Source: Trichuris trichiura
Taxonomy: Eukaryota; Nematoda; Enoplea; Trichinellida; Trichuridae
Reading direction: 5' to 3'
DNA: 64,000 nt
NCBI GenBank assembly: GCA_037903355.1
Contig: JBAJFE010000004.1
Span: 3,038,001 to 3,102,000, forward strand
Positions 1 to 11,490 of the stretch are shown here, in pieces. Under the pieces are notes generated by a model that searched no databases, had not been told where the DNA came from, and saw only the letters and a program-made list of their open reading frames with translations. The translations under genes were made by a program, and so were the position numbers. The first letter of the stretch is position 1. Every line of letters begins with the position of its first letter.

Positions 1-3000
1 CTTAGCTCGTATATCAGTTTTTTCTTCCTTTTCAGCTTTTGCTGAAAACGTTTGCGTCAATACAAGAAATTGTATTCAGTTAAACTGAGCGCACCTGATT
101 TCTTTTCACCGGAAGCTGCTTGTGGAAGGTTTTGGCGCTTATCATTATTTTGTGATTCCATGGTAACTAAAACAAAATTTCTGTTAGGTTAAGAGTGGGA
201 AGCACAGTAATAACTACTGCGTGAATAGACCAAAGTCAATCAATTGATTCAATTTCAACTTTTGGGAACATTGTCTCCCTTTGTTGGGACTCACTTCACC
301 CTTAACGTGGGAGATAGGTTAGGTAGACTACAGTATACGCTGCTCGCCTAAATGGGCATTAATTGACTTAACCTCATTTTCTGAGCCAATGCGATGCGGC
401 GTTGCTACAGTATGCCAGTGCCTAAAAATGTCGAAATCAAATTCGCAGAGTTGTGGGAGAGCCTCCTTTCTAAAGATTCTAGTGCACAGTAGGGCTCCCT
501 TGGCTACTGCCTTATTGCTAAAAATCGATACTCGCGTTTGTGGTGGCGATAGTCTTTGTTGACAGATTCATACGGGTAGCAGCAAAAACTACTTAAGAGT
601 ACATAAAACTAGTCTGCCTATGAATATTAGCACTTCGAAATAATTATTGTTTGCATAGATGTTATTTGCCTTGCAGACATGCCTCCCAGAAGACTTATTT
701 TTTGTGGAGGACAGCTTAAACGCAAAGAGCTTAAATGTCTGCTGTATCGATGATGATGCGCACAAGGCTTGCCTTTTACGGTTGCGATTGTGTAAAAAAT
801 GGTTAGCCACCTATCAGCTATGCTAAACAAAAAAATTTTTGAGATCGCTCAAAAAACTTAGCCCCGCTCAACTGTGCTGCGCAGACAAGGAAAGCAGCTG
901 CCAATCTAACAAGTTACAGTTTACTAACAAGGTAGTTTAGCAACACTTACCTTGCAGTTCTTTTTTCTTCTAAGTAACTTGACAAAACGCTTAGTTTTTT
1001 TCACCGGAAGAGCTGTAGTTGACGCGACCGAACGACTCGTCAGTTCTTACTACAGTATGACAGAAGTTAGTTGTATCTTGTTTGCAGGATGTTTTTTTGC
1101 CACGTGTACCAACGCGCACTTGTTAATTTTTTAGCAAAAATAAAAAATGAAAAAAAAACTTCACTGGAAGCGTACTACACTCTACCATTTTACTTCCATT
1201 TTTCTGCGCAACTTTTTACCAGTCTTATTTGAAGGTATTTGTCCATAAATCTTAAGCATGTATGATTATTACAGATAATGCTTGATATTGCACGGTTGTT
1301 AATTTTAATTTTTTAATCTTCACGTTTAATTCTGCTTTGTGGGATCGGCTATTCGGCAAGAACATTTCCGGCTTGAACACAACGCAACGCTGAAATGTAA
1401 AAACAAAGACTAACCAGTTTTTACATTTTGTAGATCACTTTTTGGCTTTCCGTGTCATCTTTATGCTTTTTATCTTTGCTTGCAGAACGGTTTTTTGTTG
1501 GCATGCCAAACTTCGATGACCATTTCAGCTTGACCATTAGAAAAATTATTTGGCTGAGTTATGCAGATGCTAATAAGCTTTAATTTCCATTTTTCGGCAT
1601 GACGCAACACGGTATACTGCTCAAGATGTCTGAACGGGCAAAGAGGTGACGAAGCGCCTAAGTAAATAAAGAGCTGATAAGCTGAACGCCTGAAGAACAA
1701 TGCATTTTTAGATAAGGAAGTTAATCTGCTGTCTGGCAGCTGGTTAAAAAATGTCTTTTCAAACCGCTGGCTCTGTCAAGCATGGATAAAATTAAGACTT
1801 TGACTAATTCTCAAATCTGGGAGGGTAGTCACAAAAAATTACAAAGCTAACTTCTTTTTTGTGGCTTAAAGTTCCGCATGCTGCATATCTAAGCGCCTTG
1901 TTGTTGGCAGTCAAATATTTCTGTCGTAACTGCGTTTTTTATCAATGCTTTCACTGGAGCTTTAAACGATAGTCTCGCTCATTCAGGAATTTTTCTATAG
2001 GCTGTTTTAAAGAAGCAGAAAAAAATAAATTCCATAATTCCCTCCCAGTAGTCAAAGACGACCTGATTTAGCCTAACGTATTACAGGAAAACATTTTTTG
2101 AGAACATAGAAACAAGTTTTTTCCAAAGCATCAAAAAACAGTATATAAACATCTTGAAAACAAAATAGCTGGTATTGTCATACTGTTAATGACTTAGCGT
2201 TGTATAGAACCTCGCTGAGGGCAATATGCTTTGTCTTAAAGCATGCTAAAGGGCTAAAGTTGACCTACTTTCTCAAAAGGTTGCTTTCTTCAGACTTTTG
2301 CTTCTATCTTTTTTATTTCACTTGAAGAATGGAGGTTCTTATAATAGGCGTAAACGTTTTTATTTTTTTGTGGTCTCTTATGTGCTCATTCTGTCAGAAG
2401 GTAAAAGAAACGAGCTCAAAGCTTTCAAAGCAATGAACGCAAATATTCAATAATTTATTTCGCCGATTATAAGGCAAGGATGCGTTGAAGGCTTTGAGCA
2501 CATTTGTTATGATTTTTAATAAAGCATTTTATGCTTTAACAGGTTGAGCCCACAGGGAAACACATGGAGTTTTTGCTTTACTTCGTTAATGCCTACGCAG
2601 TATGTTACCTGGAAAATAATTGGAACATCCTTTCCAATTAAATAAGAAACTTTTTTTCCTTTTGTTGAGTTAGTAAGCGTTCTGCAGCCAATATTTTTAA
2701 GCCTGTTTAGCGATTTTGTTAAGCCGTTTGTTCAGAAATCATTACTTCCTTAGAACAAACAGGCAGCCGCATAATAAACAAAAAGACCGGAGGAATAATA
2801 ACATTTTAATATGCTATGCACGCGCAGTCCTTTATTTCCTATTTTTGTGTAGTTGTTATAAACTTTTCAGGCTGACCTGCTTTAGGTGTTAACCGTGAAG
2901 GCCTGAGCAATGGAATGAGGAGCCCACAAGCGGAACTTTCTATCTTCAAGGGATGATGACTTACAGTATGAGAGTCTCATCTCATTGGTACGAAGAATGA

Positions 3001-3369
3001 GGTAAATTTAATGGCTGACCACTGAGGTGCTTCCAGTATTCTTAACTTCATGCTGAAGCTTGTGTAGCGATATTCGTGCCAGTAACGGTCGCTGATTAAA
3101 GTTTCCACTCTGAATATCCACCCGGTTAACTGATTGATAGTTACTGATAAAATTAAAAGCATTTCATAAAGAAAGTATAAGGATGAGTCTCAGCGAGTGC
3201 AGTGTTTGCTGTCAGCGTTTTTAGCATACGGATTTCTCTTCAGTCAGTGAAACGTGGTTGTTAACGTACATTTATGTCCACTGCACTTTGTGATAGTAGC
3301 ATATAAACTGGCAGACTGAGTTTTTATTGTCTTATCATGGTGACAGCAAAAAATGAAGTAACAACATTG
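1..3369. other. Intergenic DNA, no gene seen
   Basis: AT-rich sequence with only short open frames (under about 80 codons) on both strands. None has a recognisable motif, a signal peptide or neighbouring exons in phase. I see no RNA gene, no terminal inverted repeat and no clear tandem repeat. The right end may include the decayed 5' part of the Merlin relic that follows. Confidence 0.5.
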
Positions 3370-3940
3370 GGTCTTTACCGACCCGTTCTTGCTGGAAGGC
3401 TTGTGCCTTCAGCAGAGACGGAAGGGTTACTTTCTGTTTTTTAGAGCTGATGGAACAGGCATACAAAGGAAGTTACCGCCGTAAAAGAGCTGCGAGATTT
3501 TCCTGTACAGGTTGGTGACTCATCGCACACCATAGAGCTTGATGAGGCTTCTTTTGCAGGCTGAAGTGCAACAGAGGCAGACATTCAGCCCCTGAACAGC
3601 AGGTGTTTACGGCCACATGTCAGGAAACCGGTCAGTTCTTCATTGTACTTGTGGGAATTCCGTCGTCAGGAATGCTACTGCTGATCATGAGGTACTACTT
3701 CAGGCTTGAGCAAGAATGTCCATAGACAAATGGCGCGGGAAGCAGTTTTTCACCTGTGAAGGGTACACTTACAAGCGTGTGAACCATTCCCATAGCTTCG
3801 TGGGCTGCACAAGCAGAGCTCTTATGCAGTTCATCAAACCATTGTGGGCCAAAGATAAATGTGGCACCCATCAGACCTCACTGCTGCTTCATTTCTGTGA
3901 ATTCATATGGAGGAAGACGTTGGCATTAGTTTCTTGATGA
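3370..3940 (+). mobile_element. Decayed Merlin (IS1016/ISXO2-like) DDE transposase relic
   Basis: Three frames together give a recognisable ISXO2/Merlin-type transposase core. The first block reads IELDEASFAG (about 3527-3561) and ends at an in-frame TGA. A block in another frame reads QVFTATCQETGQFF followed by a hydrophobic strand (about 3600-3715), like the 'WVFGGI..ETG..F' strand of the family. A third block starts at 3716 with SIDKWRGK, then VNHSHSFV, then CEFIWRK (to about 3930), matching the family's DCW, VNHS.NFV and EFMWR motifs. The first two catalytic aspartates can be placed (ELDE, SIDKW). The third acidic residue, normally in TQ.IE..W, reads K (QFIKPLW). Stops and frame changes show it is dead. 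I could not find its terminal inverted repeats. This is a family match by eye. Confidence 0.7.
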
Positions 3941-5880
3941 CTTGGCCAACTTATGCCTGTCACAGGGTTCAGTACCTCTTTGGTATTCATGTAACAAAAA
4001 CGTAACAGCATATGCGTGTTACTTTATCTGTAGCAAAAGATGAGGGTACGCGTATCACCGTTTTGTATTGTTAAGCTTAAAAACTTAGCTTAGGCTCCCA
4101 TTGCTCATAATACACTTTCGGCAGTGCAACTTGAAAGGAATAGCGAACACTTGCCGCTAATCCCTTCAGCGTTTCTTAATGGGAAGCCATTCATCTGATA
4201 ATCTGTTATGCAATGAGTGCAGCACATCCCGGAGCGTGCCGACAGTAGCTATTCCAGCTGGAGAATAGAGGCCAACGATTCAAAGCATTTTAACCGCAAA
4301 ATCTTTCTGGATCTCTTACCCGCATTTGATCACAGCAGTTTGATGATTGTGCGCAGTTTGACCTACTTAAAAATATGTGACAGATTCTGGTGAATGATCA
4401 GAGCTTTACTGTTTTATGTTGTAAGCAGCCTATTTTAAATTGTTCATGCGTGAGGTATCACGTACAAGCATAAGGAAGAGCGAGAAGCGCCGTGAAACAG
4501 CTTCCAAGTGACACGCAGAAAAACACCGCTTTATAATTCAGTCTGCTGAAATAGACGAATGCTTAGAAAAACGGTTTCAGAGTATGTAACGCACATAAAG
4601 ATAAAATGCTTCATAATAAATTCATAATTCTTCATGTCACCTTTTCATATAGCATTTTGCCTGCTGATCACTACAATTAAAACCACACCGTAGAGTGAGA
4701 GGAGAACAAGACTGATAGCTGTTTACTTTCAGCAGCGTTGCTAGCACAGTCCCTTGTTGTTGAAGGATCTGATAAGTGATCGACGTGCTCATTTCTTTGT
4801 GAAGTATGTAACAGAGTAGCTGGAAGCTTTAAATACGTAGCATTCTTGCAAGAACGCGTACAGTTGACTACCTATACAAAAAGTGTCTGTATGTAAGTGT
4901 ACTCTGTTTGTTTGGCAGAACTTTCGGGAGGTTAACTGTATTTCTGTCATCAGCAGCTGTAATGGTGAGATGAGTTGATTCCACGCTAATAGTGGCAGCA
5001 TGAACAAATGAAACTTACGCAGCGCGCTGAGGGCAACACACAATTTGTGTTGAATGCGCCACCGCTTACAAATAGGTTGCAGTATATGAAGTTAAAAGAA
5101 ATCCTGCAAACTGCAAGAATGAATGATTTTAGCGGTATGATTCATGAAATCACCTTTATTGGCAGTAAATATTGCTTTGTACGTACCTGTTAGGTAAAAA
5201 ATGCCCAGCAAGCTTTATGAAGTCAGTTGAAAATTGGAATATTTAAAAATAAAGAAAACTAAAACTGTCATAGTTTATTAGGAAAATGTTGGACTGAAAA
5301 CCACTGCTTAGGAGTACTGCCAACCTTTGTGGAGCAATGTTAGGAAAGACTGTGGTCATGAAGCTAAAAATGACACTTTTTGACTATTCAAATAGCCTGA
5401 CACGTGTTGCAACGAATATTGCCAGCGCCGGGATGTTCAGAATGTCAACCAGAAGTGTACCTGACTTTCAAGACGTAAAAGAGACGAAGTTTTAGCTAGT
5501 AAGAACCGTAGGCTGTTCTTATAAAAACAAGGCTGCAAATTTCAGAGAGCAACAAAAATGGGACCTGTATGGAACACTGTTTTCACCTATGAATGCCATG
5601 CTATCATTGTCCGCGTTTTATGAAATCAACATCACCAGCGCAGTGTTATTTTGCAGATGATTTTAAAAAGCTCCATTGACAATTCATAGCATAGGAAGCT
5701 AAATAGGGGCACATAAACCTTTTCTCAAAATTTCAATTAGACAAGCAAGTCATGAAAAGAGACTTAAAAAGTATAGAACTCGTTTGTTCTGCAGAAAGTC
5801 GGGGATTAATCTAGGTTCAATCCTTCATATTGAAAATATCTTTAATACGGATTCTCTCCCGTTGAGAAGTAAAATAAAAA
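3941..5880. other. Intergenic DNA, no gene seen
   Basis: About 1.9 kb with small open frames only. The longest are about 84 codons at 4789-5043 (-) and 61 codons at 5008-5193 (+). They overlap each other, show no domain and have no adjoining exons in phase. Part of it may be non-coding flank of the Merlin relic on its left or of the Penelope-like element on its right. Confidence 0.45.
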
Positions 5881-6900
5881 GATTTTTTCTTCCTTCCGAA
5901 GCTTTCAGGTCTGCCGCGACCCGTCTTCAGCGGTCCAATGAAGTTTGTGGTGGTTACTGAGACGACATTTGTCTTCCGTCACTTATCAACGTTTAAAACG
6001 AGAATTTTAAAGTTCTTCATCTGTGTCTGTCAGCTGCCAGTATTCTTGTAGAAATTTGTTAATGCATGGGCCTTCCTTGTAGTTTCGTTTTCAATTTTTA
6101 TCCCTTTGTTCCAAAAATGTGATTTGATTTTTCTTCAGTGTTTTAGTTCCCATTGATTTTAGCTTGTGTGTCAACTATTAAGGGAACAACAATTGTGGAG
6201 TGTAATGATATTTGTCCATAAATCACTAATGTTTGCCCCTTGGTCTCGATTGAAAGTCACGTTGTTTCTAATATAGAGAGCCTCTTTTAGTTTTCTTAGG
6301 CGTAGGTTACTTTCACAGCAAAGGGCTCTCGGATGGAGGGGCTGCTTGCAATTCACCGCATGTTCTACTACCGCGGAAGCTTGAATTGCCTTTTCCATGG
6401 TTTCTGTTGGATCCAATATTGGTCTTCCGCGGCGAGGTATTGGGGAGTGCATATTGTGTAGGCTGCTTTTTGCATTGTTGTAACTGTTTAGTTTCCTTAT
6501 GTGTTCTTGGAATCGGTGTTCTAAAGTATTCCCTGTTTCGCCGACGTAAACTGCTGAACAAGAGCATTCGATCGCGTAGATGAGACCCGTTCTTTCGTTT
6601 ATGGGAATTTTCCTTTTGTCCGTCCGGAGAATTGATCTGAGATTGGGTGAATTTTTGAAAAAGACTCTGAAACCCAATCTTTTACCTAGCTGAATAAACT
6701 TTTCGCCTAGTCCCGCCACATATGGAACAACTAAACATGGATATAGTGAGGTATTAGGATCAGGAGCTTTACCTTAGTGTAGCCTGTATTTGAATACTCG
6801 GTCAATGAAGGATTTAGGATAATGATTTTTGTAGAAGACTTTTGTAAGGTCTAGGTTCAATCCTTCAGCCTCACGGATCACGCTACGAATTTCCTACAGT
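5870..6900 (-). mobile_element. Penelope-like retroelement, 3' fragment with GIY-YIG endonuclease domain
   Basis: Penelope-like elements encode a reverse transcriptase followed by a C-terminal GIY-YIG endonuclease. The open frame 6171-6719 carries the endonuclease part: GLIYAIEC then VYVGETGNT (the GIY-YIG pair) and EHRFQEHIRKL, with later C/H residues. The same frame continues upstream to about 6895, with RSVIREAEGLNL, SFIDRVFKYRLH, then an in-frame TAA (6774-6776), then GKAPDPN and LVVPYVAGLGEKF, the linker typical of these elements. Further upstream the frame breaks down with TAG/TGA stops, and no reverse-transcriptase catalytic YADD block is visible, so the copy is 5'-truncated. The 3' flank to about 5870 contains the hammerhead-like motif. 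It is a dead copy by the stop codon and truncation. I am confident of the family. Confidence 0.85.
5896..5933 (-). ncRNA. Hammerhead-ribozyme-like motif at the 3' end of the Penelope-like element
   Basis: Read on the minus strand, the order is: ccg, then CTGAAGA (5924-5930), then a stem-loop with ggtc/gacc arms, then GAAA (5903-5906), then g-CTT, then cgg (5896-5898). This is the type I hammerhead arrangement: stem I, CUGANGA, stem II, GAAA, minimal stem III, NUH, stem I. The core has A in place of U in CUGAUGA, so this copy is probably weak or inactive. Penelope-like elements are known to carry minimal type I hammerheads in their terminal repeats, and a better copy lies at 63071-63109. Activity is inferred from pattern only. 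Confidence 0.45.
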
Positions 6901-8370
6901 TTAGTTGTACTTCACTGCTAGACTCAGTAGGCTCATATGGACACGTCTTCTGCTGTTCGCCAAATAGGCCAAACTATCTGTTCGAGAAAACTTGAAAAAA
7001 GTTGAAATTTCTAGATACTCTGTTCACGTCGATTAAGTACTGTATACCAGAATGATTTAAAGGTTAATACCTAGTATTCAAATCCTGTATGTCTCATCAG
7101 CAAACTGCCATCATTTTGGGTTTGCCCACAGAAGAAGGATCACCCTATCAAAAGTCTATCGATGGGCAAAAAATTTATGTTCAGTTTTTCTGGCTGCAGA
7201 AGCGGGAAGCTGTACGCGAAACGACCAAATAAGGCAAGAAGTGACTAAGCGTTAGAAAAAGGCGCGGGCGGCCAGTCGCTGAGCTGACAAGCTATTTGAA
7301 CAAGTTACCCAGCATGGCCAATGATGTCAGGGAACGGCTTTGTCAACATTGAGCAAAGCTGCCCTGCAGCAACCGATTTTGCTAACTGAAAACGGCTAAT
7401 GATTAGCATGGATAAAAGCTGATGCTTACAGATCGCTTTAAAGACCTTTTGCAAGCATACGCCCACCACCCGTCAGCTGGTTGTATTCGCGCTGTTGCCT
7501 TTCTTTGTATTAGGCTTAGGCTTAGACTTAGCATACCTGCCGTTCCTTCGCTAAGTATTTTCTAGATATTTTTTTAAAGGCGATGCCCAAAATTGGACGT
7601 TAGCTTAAGTCTAACGCTTTGTGTAATCTTAAGCCCAAGTATGTGCTCAACAGAACAAAAGCTGGCCGGGCAAAGTGAATTAGAAAAGATGCGGCTTAGA
7701 ATAGTTGTTATCTGCTCGCTAGATTTTTTTACTTTGTTTTGGATGCTTAATTCTTAAGCCGAAGCCTGAGTCTATTAGAACAAAAGATAACAGCATTAGC
7801 TCAATAAGTACGTAGTAACGGAATGGTGGGTAGCACGGGAGGCGTATATACGTGTTGGGGGAGCATTGTTGCATGCCTTTTTATAGAGCGTTTTCAGGTA
7901 AGTTTGCCATGTTTTGAAATGTAGGTACAAATATTTATCTATTATTTATTCTGAGAGCTTTTAGCTTAGTCGTCTACGTGATAATTAATCATCCCGCTGT
8001 AGCTTAGCTTAAATGGTATTGTCTTTGGCAAAGCGTCATTGCTGTGGGGCGGCTGTTTATACAGGCTCCTCCTTACGTCTGTTCCATTTGCTTTCCAGAA
8101 TTCTTTTTAGACGCCGTTTTCATCTCTGCCTACTGTTTGCGTAGATCATTTTATTCATGCTTTTATTGGTTTGATTTCTGGCGATACCAATTTCTGTTTG
8201 CTGCCTTGTGCTCCTGGTCATAATAGGTTGTGTATTTTTGTTGCGCACGATTACCTCTTCTCTACAACCCGTTAGCCTTGAATGTGTGCACAGGGAAGAT
8301 GACAGTTTAAGCTAACAGGATCGTTGCATAAATTGATTTTGCAAAAATTGGTGATGCAAAACTCTAGACG
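6901..8370. other. Intergenic DNA with TTAGGC-like short repeats
   Basis: No supportable gene. At 7510-7533 there is a short run of TTAGGC-type hexamers (TTAGGC, TTAGGC, TTAGAC), the nematode telomere unit. It is followed by sequence rich in inverted echoes of the same motif at about 7607-7775. It is too short to call an interstitial telomere and fits better with a dispersed palindromic element family seen elsewhere in the window (about 9685, 43690 and 63650). Confidence 0.4.
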
Positions 8371-9069
8371 ATGGCAGCTATCTGGCTTTTATTAAACTAT
8401 TCATTAGTGGCACTGAGCTTCACATCACAGGTACGATACTCTTCTACTTCCATTCGGACGAGTGTTTCTAATGGGTTTTAAATGTTAACATTAAGGTGGT
8501 ACAATAACAACTGCATCAAACGTGGCTGGGGGAGAAAGTTTTGTTTTTAACGTTAAACTGTGTGGTTATGTTAATGAGATCACTTTTTTACCATTTTCCA
8601 AAACTGTTCCGTGCGATCTTAAATAATGCATAAGGCTTTAACGTCCACTCAGTAGCGTTGTTGAAACTTAGCTTTCAGAAGGTCTATAATTGTAGATACT
8701 TTCAGACGATTGCGGAAAATGCCTCTGATAACGCTTGGAAATATGCGGAAGAAAAAAATTTTCTACGATTAGCTTTAAGAGACATTACTGCGACTCTGAA
8801 GCCGCGTTATTACTTGTCTGTGAATGCAACGATTACCAAGAAATGTGGAAGCAAAAGGAATGAGCCGTATGGAATCGCGGTAATTGAAGCTAAAGGAGAA
8901 AAGTGCACCTGCAAAACAAAGGTGAGGATATTTCGAACTAATTGTATTTTTGAGCATAATAACCTGCATTCACACAGTACACAACAGCCGCTTTTGTCTG
9001 TTTGCTCAGTTAAGTAGAAGACGGAGCTTCTTGTTTCATGGGCGGGAAAATTATAGGTTGTCCGGTTAG
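8371..9069 (+). CDS. Small predicted secreted protein, cystatin-like features (uncertain)
   Basis: Three exons fit in phase: 8371-8430, 8706-8921 and 9010-9069 (TAG stop), giving about 111 residues. Exon 1 is a 20-residue hydrophobic leader starting MAAIWLLL, a likely signal peptide. Exon 2 (72 codons) has an alternating pattern, YYLSVNATITKKCG followed by EKCTCKTK, which resembles the YYL.V...T..CxK strand and paired cysteines of type 2 cystatins. The cystatin QxVxG loop is not visible, and the last exon is basic and lacks the usual final cysteine, so inhibitor function is not supported. Splice sites are canonical (gtacga, gtgagg, ctcag). The gene stands alone. It could be an unrelated nematode-specific secreted protein. 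Confidence 0.45.
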
Positions 9070-10339
9070 GAACAGCAAGACTTAAGAATGTTTGTTCAAC
9101 CTAGTCATCGGGTTGGCCAATCGAGCAACTGCCTTCTAACAGATATGCGAATGAAAGAGTTCATGAATCATATCTTTCAAGTTTACTTTCCCCAAATATT
9201 ATTAATCACAACGCAACAGTCTATTCGTATCATTTTTTTGAAAAAATTGGTTGAATAAGCCAGTTATCGCTAGACAAAAAGAATCGCGAGTTGCTCTGAA
9301 TCCACCTTGTAGAAGAACCGTGTAGCCGCTTGTTTATACACGTAGTAATTTGTTTATTCGGTTTTTATCATGCTTTGTTAAATGTTCGTTATGCGATCTA
9401 TCTGGAAGACTATCGCCTGTTTAAGGCTGTTCTACCTTAAGAAAAGAAAAAAATTGAGTTAGCTGGTCTCACAAAAAAAGAAAGCATGGTTTTCCACGGT
9501 TTCTAAGATTCCTCTTATTATTTCAAGCTAGTGCTCTAGTCTGTTTATCGCCCCACCGTTGAAAGAATGCAGGTTCCTTTTCAAAAAGCTTGCTCACCTT
9601 CCCGTCGTGTTCTCAGTGGTGAGCATGCCGACCATCTCGTTCTGCTTTCATCTCAGCCTAACCTAGAATACTAACTATACGTTTTGGCTTAGGCTTTGGT
9701 AGGGGCAGAACAGAATGGCCAGCAAACTTACAGTATGGCAGTTGGCCTTCTAGGAGACAAGGTGATGAGCTTATGCTCAATGAGTTGTAAAAGCATGTAA
9801 GCTTTTTTTTGAACCGAAGAGACAACGTAAAAGCGCGAAGACATCCTATCTTTCAAAGCAGCTCCAATCAGTGACTTGCTGACAAATACCTTGAAGTCGA
9901 AGTCTTTTTTATGTGGCTGTTTGCTTTCGTAGTATGCATTAATTAATTAGCAGGCTTTTTAACATTTAGGAAAAGTGCAATTGTAGTTCGCGCATTCCAA
10001 AAGTGAATTCAACTATACAGTGCCAATATGCAACAAGGATAAATAGCGAGAACACGAAAGGGCAAAACTTCTTGGGGTTGATGTGCTATGAGAAAAGAGG
10101 CGAACTACCGAAAGAGGTAAATTCTTCACTTCTACCATTTACCATTCATTTCTGACACTTAATACTTTATTTTGCTGCAAAACTGCCTTAGCGTATTATA
10201 AGCCGTCGTTATTGTCATCGTCATTTTGAAGAAAGCTTCGCTATCATTTGATCTTGGGCAAAATTAATTTTTTAACATTCTGATTTGTGCATTGTCTGCT
10301 ACTGTAATCAGTAGTTTTAAGATTATTGATCCTCACGGC
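9070..10339. other. Intergenic DNA, no gene seen
   Basis: Short open frames only. A stretch at about 9681-9720 (ttggcttaggctt followed by ggcagaacagaatggcc) matches a dispersed motif also found inside the MITE at 43.7 kb and near 63.65 kb. The right end probably holds the promoter and 5' untranslated region of the NUDT9-like gene; I see no clear TATA box. Confidence 0.4.
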
Positions 10340-11490
10340 ATGTGCAAAAAATGGCGGTATCCTGGATTGAAAGTAAGCCTTTCAACTTCAAAGAACTCTA
10401 GCGAAATGCTTTCACAACTTTTGTGTACGTTCAGTATCCTCGATTACAAATTCCGGACTACTTAAAATCGGTGGATGCTAGGCTGCTTGTCTACAATCCT
10501 CCACTGGTGGAAAATCGCAGTAATTTACATGTCTTATGCTTTACTTCACAAGGAAGGTATTACTTGTTGATGTTTCAGAGATCTCATACCGTTATACTGA
10601 CGGTTGGCCGAAAAATCAGAAGGAAAGAACAGGATTTGGTGGATATGGAGGTTTGAACAATTTGGGACCGAATCCCGTCTTGTATCTGATAGTTACGAGG
10701 TAGTTTCAGCTGTATAACGACTTAGAGTTAAACTTTTTAAAATAATGACCTAACAGCTGGCTGCATCTATGCGTTAGCGGCCTTTAGAAGGGCGTTAAAA
10801 GAAGAGATAGTCGGGTGGAAAATCGAATTACCTTCATAAGTTACAACGCGTTGCAATTGCCAAAGGTTGCTTTACTTAACTTCTCTAGCAAATGCTCTGC
10901 AAAGATTCAAACAAGTGCGTAATTATTGAACGTGTGTTTTTTAAGTTCAGCCCAAATAGTCATAGTAAGATTACGCAGAACTGTTCGTCATTTCAGCGGT
11001 CCCGTCGATGATTCGGAAATAATTCTAATAGGCAAAGGCGAAAATGCTACTTTACAAAAGGCAAGTGTTCAACCCACTTCCTACTGCTGCCTTTGCTATT
11101 GACCACTTCTAGCACATACCTGAGGACTCGCATCTTGATTATTACTTCATTGGAGAACGCGTCAAAGCTCTTGGTAAAGAAATCGGAGGTTGTCCAAACT
11201 CAGAATTGCAGAACATCATCAAAAACCTAAAAGAAGTATGCCAGCGGTTAGTCCCGCTTTTCTGACATGGTTTTTAGATTCACCATGGTTACGTGAAAGA
11301 TCCGCTCAATACTGACAATGCTTGGATGGAAGGTTTAATTGTTCACTTGCACGATCAAGCCGGACATTGCTTTAGCTCGAAGTCATCACAAGCGACAAAA
11401 ACAAATAGTGGGTATACGTGGGTTTCTATGAAAGCCCGCAATGAAACAGTTGATAGTTACGTATCACCATTGATAGCGAATTACAAGTGA
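10340..11490 (+). CDS. ndx-9: NUDT9-like ADP-ribose pyrophosphatase family protein with degenerate Nudix box
   Basis: NUDT9 enzymes hydrolyse ADP-ribose to AMP and ribose-5-phosphate. Exons with consistent phases are 10340-10372 (WRYPGLK), 10435-10519 (IPDYLKS, YNPPLVEN), 10579-10699 (YTDGWPKNQKERTG, then NLGPNPVLYLIVTR), 11113-11235 and 11278-11490 (GYVKDPLNTDNAWMEG, ending at TGA). These align in order with vertebrate NUDT9 landmarks: YPGSK, NGRPRNPAGRTG, WGPNHAADPIITR and GYVDDPRNTDNAWME. Between 10700 and 11112 I could not fix the exon that should hold WAIPGG; fragments at about 10997-11060 (PVDDSE) may belong. Where NUDT9 has KREFGEEA, the exon at 11113 reads VKALGKEI, so most metal-binding glutamates look lost. 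The homology is firm. Catalytic activity is doubtful, and a missed exon could change that. Confidence 0.75.

Noticed and set aside
6850..6867. GGTTCAATCC looks like a tRNA B box (also at 5815)
   Set aside because: No A box at the right spacing and no acceptor-stem pairing; the second copy lies inside Penelope-like coding sequence.
7510..7533. TTAGGC units as an interstitial telomere
   Set aside because: Only two exact units plus a variant, and the same motif recurs in a dispersed element family, so a telomeric origin is not supported.
10787..10842. RRALKEEIVG as the Nudix helix of the NUDT9-like gene
   Set aside because: It resembles REuxEE but lies before any possible WAIPGG segment, lacks the upstream GX5E, and the frame soon stops; its place in the transcript cannot be justified.
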